From assembly GCF_003589595.1 (NCBI RefSeq), contig NW_020654422.1:16459885-16523884 (forward strand): 64,000 nucleotides of DNA, in the 5' to 3' direction. The notes below the pieces were generated by a model. The model saw only the letters and a program-made list of their open reading frames with translations. It did not search any database and was not told the DNA's origin. Both the position numbers and the translations under genes were made by a program. The DNA comes from Hyposmocoma kahamanoa (Eukaryota > Arthropoda > Insecta > Lepidoptera > Cosmopterigidae). Positions 53,148 to 62,079 of this stretch are shown piece by piece (within the stretch, counting starts at the first letter, position 1; every line of letters starts with the position of its first letter).

Positions 53148-53190
53148 TGGTGCACAATTTGTTCGTCCTGTCGCTTGGTATGTAAAAAAA
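53148..53190 (+). repeat. repeat A 3' fragment 20
   Basis: GGTGCACAATTTGTTCGTCC and TGTCGCTTGGTATGTAAAAA match the family 3' end only. It follows a GC-rich palindromic stretch (GGTCGCCGCGCGGCGGCC at 53,097). Confidence 0.5.
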
Positions 53191-53582
53191 TAGTATTTAC
53201 CGGACACATACTTTATCGGTGTTTTTATATCAGAATGTTCTGTTATACTCTTTGCACAAATCACACAAACGAGGGCTACACGGACAGTACGAGAAAGTCT
53301 TTCCGGAAATAATGTCGCATTTGATATCTTGCCCCTCGTGCTCGTAATGCTATTTATTGAAACCCCAATATCGTCCCTTTATCACGAATATATGTAACTT
53401 ACAATTTTCATGGAAAAAGATATACAAATTCCGATTTAGAATTTCATGTATTATAATGAAAAATAATATTTTCTCACTATGTAATCAAACCTTCTTTCCT
53501 TCGTTTTTCTCTCGGCAAACCTTAGAGGCAGGCGTTGTATTGTAATTTTTTTATATGATATGACGCGATACACTAGTGTTGG

Positions 53583-53826
53583 GCTTGGTGGTAAGCAACA
53601 CGCCTGTCCATAACATTTACTGTGCCATTTAGAGCTTTATATCGAAATGATTTGAGGGCAATGCTACTGCGCCCGTTACCCTGAGACCAAAGGCCTGTCG
53701 CTTCACCAGCAGATTTACCCTTCAAAACCTGAACGTAGTAATGATGTGACTGCTTGGTGACAGAAATAAATATAGCAACAATACTTACCTGGGTAAACTT
53801 TCCACAAAGAGATAACCTGCTACTGA
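53583..53826 (-). repeat. repeat A copy 21
   Basis: Antisense: GGTGGTAAGCAACACGCCTG, GAGCTTTATATCGAAATGAT, GCGCCCGTTACCCTGAGACC, ACCCTTCAAAACCTGAACGT and CTGCTTGGTGACAGAAATAA. The 147-residue minus frame in 53,573-54,016 is mostly this repeat read in sense direction; it is not a gene. Confidence 0.8.
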
Positions 53827-53927
53827 TTGAAATGTAGTTATGTGTGGACATTGTAATAGTAAGTCGAGTATCGGCATTTTTTGTTTGTTTTACCCCCGTA
53901 GCACCTTCTTTGAGGAAAGAGAAGGAG

Positions 53928-53983
53928 GCTGACACTCGCGCACCATCACACACGCACACATGCACATACACAGACAGACACAT
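53928..53983 (+). repeat. CA-rich simple sequence
   Basis: CACACACGCACACATGCACA then ACACAGACAGACACATAG. Impure CA/CAGA repeat. Confidence 0.65.
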
Positions 53984-54168
53984 AGGGGCAGTGTTGGAAA
54001 ACCTTTCTGCTGACACACCTTCTATGAAGGTTTGTTCTATGGAGGTGTGAGTTTTGAATTTGATTTAAGTTTTTGCATTATTTGTCAAACGACTTACAGA
54101 ACTAAATGTATTAAATTCCTCGTAACAACAATTTGTGTTGTTTTTATTTTTGTCGATTTTGTGGGAAA

Positions 54169-54372
54169 GGTTTGGAAGGGTAAGGGTGCTGGTGAAATTA
54201 CAGCCACAAGGGACTTGTCAACTTATGTCTCAGGGTGACAAGCGCTGTGGTTCCCCCTCAGATCTTTGCGATTTTAAGCTCTGTGGCATTGCAACTGTTA
54301 TGGCCAGACGTGTAGCTAAACCATCAGGCACACGAGTTGTCGTCCTGTCACTTGATAGTATAAAAAAACTAA
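54169..54372 (+). repeat. repeat A copy 22
   Basis: TTTGGAAGGGTAAGGGTGCT, CAAGGGACTTGTCAACTTAT, TCAGATCTTTGCGATTTTAA and TGTCACTTGATAGTATAAAA. The 5' third, including hairpin 1, is missing. Confidence 0.8.
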
Positions 54373-55237
54373 ACTAAAAATTTCTGAACATGCCAGACTG
54401 TAGTAGAATATCTGTGGTACTGTGAAACACTCCGCCGTTTTGGTGAACTACACACCTTTTTATCTTCCAACTATGATATCTGTCACTAAACTTAATGTGT
54501 AGTGATAAAAAAATTATATTATTATTCTTAATTCGGTTTTGTCAGCTTTTGTAAGTAAAAACATAGTACCCCGTTAGATTTAACGAGCACTGTCATAGAA
54601 ACTCTTTAGTTAGAGGAGATCTGCGCCCAGATGTGTGACGTACATTATTTGTACAGAAACTTGAACATCAATGAGCCACAGGAAAGGGGTGTACTCTCCG
54701 CCTTAAGCTTCAACTCTAGACGCTCTTAACAACGGGCCGTGAAATTAAAGTTGCGAACTGGCGTCTACAAAGTCTCGCCCGACTTGCGTCAATCCTAATG
54801 GAATTTGAAATTAATTCAATTAAAACATCTACAAGGCTTGCGACGGGCTTTTTAATTTTTTTACCGTAGATGAAACCGTACCTAACATTGGTTTTAATGA
54901 AATCGCCGCCAAAACCTGAAGGTTGTCGTAATGATTTCTAATTAATGTAATTTTTGACACGAACATGACTTACATCTTTTTAGATTTTCCAGGTAGCTTC
55001 GGAATTCCCATCATACGGGAACTGAGATTAATTAATATTACCTACAGATTGAGTGTAATGAAGTTACTGGAAATTAGATCACGAATGTTGTAACTTCTCA
55101 TTATTCTTCGTAACATGGTCCCAAATTAGAGTAATATTTCTCTGCCATGTTCTGATATAATTGGATAAAGAGAAAAGGTTTAGTCCGTTCTTCGTTAATA
55201 GGTGCATTGTTTTTTTACACGCCCAAATGTTGTTTTT
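54373..55237. other. no feature recognised
   Basis: No repeat family or gene-like frame detected. Confidence 0.45.
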
Positions 55238-55322
55238 TATGACACTAAGGCGCCTGAAGTAGGTAATGTGGCATTACTTCCCTGGACAAATTCTTTCTCA
55301 AGGAGCTCTTCTGCTACTAAAT
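55238..55322 (-). repeat. repeat A 5'-end fragment 23
   Basis: Antisense: AGGTAATGTGGCATTACTTC, CCTGGACAAATTCTTTCTCA and AGGAGCTCTTCTGCTACTAA. Only the first ~85 bp of the family. Confidence 0.6.
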
Positions 55323-55468
55323 GTACTGAAATCTGTTCAAACACGGTCCGAAGTGAGCGAAGTTTTTTTTAAATATAATGGCTTTGCCTTCGCAGTTAGC
55401 CAATGAAAGTGTTGGGAAAGTAGATTCACAGATTATGGAAGAGGTACGGAGTTTAAATGAAAAAAAAA

Positions 55469-55652
55469 AATGCTGGTGAAATTATAGGCACACGGGACTT
55501 GCTTACGTCTCAGAGTGACGGGCGCAGTGGCAGTGCCCCTCAGATTTTTGCGATTTAAAGCTCTGAGTGGCACTGTAATTGTCATGGACAGGCGTGTAAC
55601 TTACCATCAGGCGAACGACTTGTTCGTCCCGTCACTTGACGTTATAAAAAAA
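55469..55652 (+). repeat. repeat A copy 24
   Basis: TGCTGGTGAAATTATAGGCA, GCAGTGGCAGTGCCCCTCAG, GCGATTTAAAGCTCTGAGTG, TTACCATCAGGCGAACGACT and TTGACGTTATAAAAAAAGAA. Shows hairpin 2 well: GCAGTGCCCCTCAGA against TCTGAGTGGCACTGT. The 5' half is missing. Confidence 0.85.
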
Positions 55653-55984
55653 GAAAAGGATATGGTAAGTTGGGTAAGTGGGTAGCTATTATATATCGGC
55701 ATATATATTAAAACTTGATATTATTATTTCGACAAATAAGGTCAGTACATTATAAACATCTTTGTTGCATAAATACAACAACCTTGTTATGGAGGTGGGA
55801 AATGGGTCACGCACTGATTGCCAGGAGTTCGGTTATTAAAGTATCCTGGTCACTTGAGGGGTAGGAGAAGAAGATATAGTTTAGGTCCCCATAGGCTCCG
55901 CATGACCATGCAGTGTCAGGCACAATTTTAAGTTTAAACAGATGCGCTGGTGCTGTCAAGGTAAGCGAAGTTATAGCTTTCTAG

Positions 55985-56085
55985 TAAGTAGAATTGAATC
56001 TTTGTATTAATACTTATAACAAACTAGTGGAGTAATTTTACATAACATAATTGAACATCATGATATTCAATAAATTTAAATTATA
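55985..56085 (+). mobile_element. SINE-2 tail fragment
   Basis: AATCTTTGTATTAATACTTA, TAACAAACTAGTGGAGTAAT and AATTGAACATCATGATATTC. Confidence 0.6.
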
Positions 56086-56143
56086 ATTAAAATTATTTAT
56101 AATATCTTGATTAATGGTAATGTTACTTGTTGCCTGGTTATAG

Positions 56144-56254
56144 CTATGTACACACGCCAGCACCTCAAGCTACACATTGACGTATCTTGTTCAGTTGCAC
56201 TGGAGGCGATTTTCGAACAAAAATGTGTAGTCTGATGTGCCGTCGTACATACAA
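56144..56254. mobile_element. small palindromic element L
   Basis: Imperfect inverted ends of about 31 bases: TATGTACACACGCCAGCACC with GCTACACATT on the left; TATGTACGACGGCACATC with CTACACATT from the reversed right. It may have TA duplications. One copy seen. Confidence 0.5.
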
Positions 56255-56509
56255 ATGTGTCTTTGCAACGTAATCTACTTATTTTAAACATTAGTAGAAA
56301 CTGTTTTGGCTAGTGTTTGTTTTGTATGTGTTAAAAATCAAATGTATTATTATATGATGCTGTATGTTTTCCAAATAAATACAATAAAAAATGAACTGAT
56401 TTGAAATTTGTCGTTTTTTTTACAAAGAAACAGAGTTCAATGATTTACTTATCCGCTTTCGCTGTGTTCGTTACCGCGGTCTCCTTAACAATAACACAAA
56501 CGCATGTAG

Positions 56510-56615
56510 CTTACCCTTCAAAACCGTAATGTAGTAACGTAGTAACTCACATTACTGCTTGGCGGCAGAAATAGGTAAAGTGGCAGTACTTACTTGAGCT
56601 CTACTGCTGCTTATC
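56510..56615 (-). repeat. repeat A 5'-half 25
   Basis: Antisense: GCTTACCCTTCAAAACCGTA, CTCACATTACTGCTTGGCGG, GGTAAAGTGGCAGTACTTAC and TTGAGCTCTACTGCTGCTTA. A small local duplication GTAGTAACGTAGTAA is present. Element B5 begins next to it. Confidence 0.75.
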
Positions 56616-56621
56616 TCGTCT

Positions 56622-56935
56622 ATGTGCCAAGTTTTATTGAAACCGGTTACCGGAAAGTGGGTGAAATTCAATAAACGTGATTCATTCTCTAATTTGCCGC
56701 CCTTTTAGGTGGAATATTTTCTGCAAATTAGCGTTTATTTCTATAAAAAATAGTACGACTGTTTTCCTTACTGTACCAACGTTATATTCTTTATATACAA
56801 GGTTTTAGTCAGGGGACCACTACTGAGGTACCTACTCCCTGTTCAAGAAAAAATTACCGGCGTAATCGAGTAACATGCACACACAAAAAAATATAGACGA
56901 ATTGAGAAGATCCTCCTTGAAGTCGGTTAAAAATA
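56622..56935 (+). mobile_element. TIR element B copy 5 with insertion
   Basis: TGTGCCAAGTTTTATTGAAA, ACCGGTTACCGGAAAGTGGG, then an extra AT-rich block at about 56,730-56,810 not in other copies, GGGGACCACTACTGAGGTAC, and the end CTTGAAGTCGGTTAAAAAT. The left TIR is missing. Confidence 0.65.
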
Positions 56936-57959
56936 GAACGAATTTTTACATACTTTTGTTTTTATCAGTACGTTGGGAAAACAATTACGTTCCAATATAC
57001 AAACAGGCAAGTGGGAACATACCTTTCACGTGATTTCTAGTGGAAAATATGTGACATTGAATAGGTAAGCTGCTTGGTTTGATTTAAAATTCTTCTGAAT
57101 TTTATTAATATTACCTACTTCTGTGTGGATATTAAGTTGACGTTAAAGCACTTTTGTCAATCCCCGTTTCATGGAATCATAGTTTATCAAAAAAAGTATA
57201 ATTATATAAGAGTTTGAGTTTTGTTGTTTTTTTCTTTCTTTTTCGGGCATTGTTTTTTCAATCAATGTTGATTAAATTCTGTGCGCGTGTATTCCAGGTT
57301 CCAAAATTGTGACTTTGGATTTCTTGGTGCGCATACATATGTATGTTCAAAAAAATTCTCTAGAGCGTGCCTCATGGTCCAACGTTCATCCCATTTAACT
57401 GGAATTTCCTTTGCGTCATTTCAATCTAGGTGTTTCATTTATTCCGCTACTACGGAAAAATTGTAATCTCAGACTTAATGTTTCTCTTTCGTTTATATTG
57501 GTTTCGCTCGCCAAGATTTCCTCCGAGACTGTTAAAAATGTTAAAACTGTTGCTCTACCCTGGCATGTAGTACGCCTTTATTTATGGTTAATGACTATAG
57601 CAAATAATTTGAAAAATAATTTGCCTGCAGTAAATTTATTTAAGACATTTTCTATTTCCCTTGTGTATTTTTTGGTATTCGTCTTAAAAGCAAAGTAAAG
57701 AAAATTGAAATTATCATAATTTTTCCACTTTTTTTATCGTCTCTTGTTTTTCTTCTGTTTTGATATTTTCTTCTTGGCATTTCCAAGCAATGTACTGAAT
57801 TAACACGATGACGACGAGATTATATAAAATGGCTTTATCCTCGTAGTGAGCCAATTTAGAATTTCTATAGAACTGTTCAAGCCTTTCATGGCTAAAAACT
57901 CCATTGAAAAAAAAAACGAATTCCGATTAATTCTTATTTAACAAATTCTTAATAGTGTA
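56936..57959. other. no supported gene
   Basis: Frames of 61 and 95 residues at 57,281-57,698 overlap in different phases, which resembles a decayed repeat. A GGCTTTATCCTCGTAGTGAG-type motif at about 57,832 resembles 55,380-55,405 (GGCTTTGCCTTCGCAGTTAG), a possible minor repeat. Confidence 0.35.
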
Positions 57960-60000
57960 ACGCTTACGAGCTTAGAGCATATATAGGACGGGAGGCGCTA
58001 TTAGCATTATTTCTCGAACAAAACTTTCCGCCACTTTTTGAGAGGTGGGGAGGGGGGAGGTAGTACTACAAGCAAACAGGCGCACTCAAAAATGCAATAT
58101 TGAATTGTGTCACTATGGTCTCACACAAACAAGAATCTACAACACTAGCTTATTTTTACAAATACACAAATAAAACACACATTCATGTCATGTCCGTACA
58201 CAGAATAGGTTTATAAAAATAAATCGATTCTTATGAATATACTAGAGACGGAAAGTTATCAACGTGTCTGTGTCGATTACTACTGATTATTTACGTATAT
58301 GAAAGATGTAATTCCACCCTTGGCTAGACTGGGTGTAGTGGATTTCTTTTTCTAATTTTGTGTGTATTATAGTGGTATAGTTTTACTTGTATTTGCCAGA
58401 GGAGATTGCCCATTAACTTACCAATAAATGGATGACAATAAATACAATCCAAAGTCTAAATAAAAAACCGCGAAAAAATGTCCGGAGTTTTTTTTTTCAG
58501 TTTATGGCTTATCGCGGTCAGCGTTCGAGCCAATGACAAGCATGGCTGGCATTAACCTATATAAACGTAGTGACATTAATAGAAATATTTAAAATAACTA
58601 AAACATTTAATTTGAATTGTAAAGTCATTGCAGTAGTATTGCTTAATTTTGTTTGCCACAATGTTCAGCTTCTACTGGAAACAACAAAATGCACCATGTT
58701 TAGCTTCTAGTGAAAACTACTTGAAGACAAGAGTGATGGACTAGTCTTAATGTCAATATTAATTAATTTTATAGTATTGTGTTGAATGTTATACGAATTC
58801 ACTTCGCGTAATAAGAGTTGTGCAGATATATAGGTACATACAAATATTATAAATGTGAAAATAGCTGTGTCTCTCTGTTGGTAGTTATAACGTGCTTTAA
58901 GAAATATAGGGATGTTTCGATGAATAGTGGCAATTGACTACAATCATTCATTATATAGAAATTGAGTATAATCAGACATTTGCATGCTATTTAATATATG
59001 CGAAACAAGTTTATACTAACACTGTCTTTTGTTACATTTCCTGTTATACCATGTAGCAAATAAACATATGATAATAATATTATTATTGATAATATTACTA
59101 CTTTCATTTATTTCCAAAATTAAATGGAAGTATTAAAGATTCACTAAAATCAGTTACTGGTATTAATTCTATACCAGTGCATAAAAACAAAAAGCTTACA
59201 CTATTTGGATCTGTTTAAAAATTTCTCTATCAAACTATTTATCTTGAGGTTGGAAATGTATAGGATTTATATTTCAAAGTTTTCTCTTTTTTATATGCTC
59301 TCATTACATTACAAAATATATTTTTTTTCTGTGCAAATTCACTTTTCGTAATATTTGAGTATTTGTAAACGCAAATAAATTCAAAATTTCATGTGACATT
59401 CCCGTATATTCCCATATAACTTAAAATATTCTCAAATGGAATATTGATCTACTTTAATTAAATGTTTGAATGTCGATAATGACTTTTCGATAGATTGTGG
59501 TACGACACTATAGAAATCCGCTATTTGTTTGTTCAATTTTTGTTTAAGTATGCACGTTCATTCCGTAGTAGGGCAGCTCCTTTCTTTTATTTTTTTTCCA
59601 TCCTCTAAGATGAAAAGGCATGCTTATTTCAAATGTTCGAATGTTTTCAAATATTTTTTATGTAATCGATAAATTGAATCAATGTGATCATTGTGAAAAA
59701 AATGTCATAAAATAGAAAATTAGCAATTAATGTAATAAACAGCCTTATGTATGGAATGTAATTCCACCCTTGGCGAGCAGCTTGGATGCAGCAGAGATTT
59801 TTTTGCAAGTTTTTATAGCGCAAGACAACATGTTTCGCGGAGTCCTTGACGGTGAATTCGATAATGGAAATGAAAAAACATCGATTCGGAAGTAGTGTTT
59901 ATTGTGCGATGATTGTTTTTTGCTTGTACCTTGACAGAGGGCACTGTCTATCGATGACGCCTCCAGTCCTATATGCTCTAAGCTTTAGAGTAACGAGCTA
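57960..60000. repeat. unresolved repeat pair around 58-60 kb
   Basis: GCTTAGAGCATATATAGGAC and GGGAGGCG at 57,967 recur inverted at about 59,960-59,995 (GCTTAGAGCATATAGGACTG, GAGGCG reversed). In addition ATGTAATTCCACCCTTGGC occurs in direct orientation at about 58,316 and 59,757. The remaining DNA is AT-rich without a recognised frame. This may be one ~2-kb element or two separate repeats. Confidence 0.4.
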
Positions 60001-60984
60001 ATTAGTTTCTTTTTCTATTATTTCTAATAACTCGTGAACCTCGCTTTTAAAATTAGTTGAAATTAATCAAATAAGGTTTTTATTTATACATCCTATTTGT
60101 ATGTGAAATTACGAGTATTGAGACGTTTGTGCAAGTATCCGAACGTTTCCTTTTTTTACGTTGTCGAATGGAGCTGTGGATGTTCTTTCGTTCTGTTTTT
60201 GTCGATAGCTTTTCGAATTTGCGGCATGGAAAGTAGCTGGCTTATAATTTGATTAAATAAGTATAAAAGTTTGTAAAAAGTATATATTTTCATAAATACT
60301 ATATTATATAGTTCATTGGTAATTCTAAATAAAAAGAACAGTTTCTGCGTAAAATGATTGAATCATCTTCATCAATCAAGTACCGATAACAGTTTTGTGA
60401 ACATTGCTACTCCAACCTACATTGGAATTTCATTTTTCGTTCATTCTGATCTGAGACATCCTGCGGTGGAAATGTATTCTACAATAATAATTCCTGTGAA
60501 TAAATCGTTCTTCATACATCAGTAACAACAGTATTTTTTCGCCATAATGTGCGATCTTTAATAGTTCTGCAGAACTAAGATATGGAGAACTACGAGTACA
60601 TATCCGTACAGCGTCACCCATACAATGTCTCTGTTATTATTGCAGGCATTTCAGTCTAGTATAACTTTGCTCTTGTAAGACTTCCCTGAGGCTCTCTCAG
60701 ATTAGCTGCAGGGTTGGCATGTGTCGTGCTCTCTTGACAGCCTCACCTGACTTGAGTGTTTTTTAAAAGACAGTAGAAAGCTTTTAGTGCTCCAGAGGGA
60801 CTACTTGTTTTCTGTTTACGTCGCTGTTAGTAGTTTCAATCGATGTTAACATTCCCTTTTCAACTCGAGTTTAAACGAGTGTTGTACTTCGATTTTGATA
60901 GTCCTTAAGACGTATTTTGACTGCGTTCAACATTAAACATTTTGTAGTTTGGTAACCATTAAATTAAAATTGTAAAGGTTTTGA
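60001..60984. other. no feature recognised
   Basis: AT-rich with a 63-residue minus frame only. Confidence 0.45.
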
Positions 60985-61195
60985 CGACCTCCGTGGTCAC
61001 CGTACTCCGGTTTACACCGGTTTTCATGGTGTCGCCATCTCTGAGGTACCGGGCTCGATCCTTGACCAGGTCAATGTGGAACACTTTGGTCTCGATTATG
61101 GGTGTTTGTGGTACCGTCGTTGTTTCCGATTTCCATAGCAGAAGTGCTTTAGTTAAGTACCTACTTACTTACCTTAGGATACAACGTGTGACGTT
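60985..61195 (+). mobile_element. SINE-3-like copy
   Basis: GACGACCTCCGTGGTCACCG, TTTTCATGGTGTCGCCATCT, GAGGTACCGGGCTCGATCCT, CAGGTCAATGTGGAACACTT and GGTGTTTGTGGTACCGTCGT. The 74-residue frame across it is not a gene. Confidence 0.6.
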
Positions 61196-61262
61196 ATCTA
61201 TGTGACGTGGTCAAGGTTTATCAAAATCACTAGAAAATTTTCTGTTGTTTTGAATTAGCATA

Positions 61263-61442
61263 AAGTTGATAGTTTTGAAATAAAACTATTTTTTCGGAAA
61301 ATAGCATTTTTCAAAGAATGTTTGTTGTTGAATGTTTAGGTTTACAAGGCCCATGATCACAGCTGATAAAGATGATAAAATCATCAACTAGTCATGTCTA
61401 ATATTAATGCAAACCATTTTTTATTGTTACAAAAGTAATTAG
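61263..61442 (-). repeat. repeat C copy
   Basis: Reversed, it contains TTTTGTAACAATAAAAAATG, GGTTTGCATTAATATTAGAC, GACTAGTTGATGATTTTATC and CAGCTGTGATCATGGGCCTT. The GAAACG block is eroded. It is the second longest copy. Confidence 0.65.
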
Positions 61443-61865
61443 TTGATTACCTTTTTTTTTTTGGTTTTACAAAGAACATTCCTATGTACTCTACATAATT
61501 TAAATTCATTATAGCTTAATAATGGAAATTAGAAATAAATTAAAACATATTAATTAGTATTGCAGTGTTGTTTGTTTGGGATTTTTCATAAGAGGAAATA
61601 TTGGAAACCAAACTAGTGGTACGCAGAATCCATCTTCCCTGTTGAAATTAGGATGTTTTTAAATTGCAATGGCCTCCCGCAGTATCCTAGGTAAATAACG
61701 GACTACTTTTGCTAGACCTGGAGTTTGTCGAACTTAATTGAATATGTGGGTATATGACATGCTCGTAGACTGCAGACTTTTTTATGAAACGGTGTTTGAC
61801 GTCAACTATATGTTCTTTGACGCGGGAAGATATTAAGAATACTTCACTTCGTTTGTCCGGTATAA

Positions 61866-62034
61866 GAGTCGTATTCCAGAACTCTACTCAATGCTTAAGT
61901 AAGGACTTGAGTATGATTTAAAGCACTAGAAATCATACTCAAGTCCTTGCCATTAGGGTCGTATTTCCAGTGCCTGAAATCATACTCAAGTCCTGACTTC
62001 AGCATTGAGTAGAGTTCTGAAATACGATCCTAAG
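61866..62034. repeat. palindromic repeat G
   Basis: Arms GTCGTATTCCAGAACTCTAC (left) and GATCGTATTTCAGAACTCTA (right, reversed) with CTCAATGCT following in both. The centre holds a 17-bp perfect hairpin, GGACTTGAGTATGATTT against AAATCATACTCAAGTCC, loop 10 nt, then a third copy of the same arm. It lies about 45 bp before the CR1-group LINE frame. Confidence 0.75.
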
Positions 62035-62079
62035 AGAGACCTTACTGGCAGTCGGGCTTATAATTAAAAAAAAAAATTG

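Noticed and set aside
53573..54016. 147-residue minus-strand ORF
   Set aside because: Its C-terminal part is repeat A read in sense direction (YKALNGTVNVMDRRVAYHQA) and the rest covers a CA-rich simple sequence.
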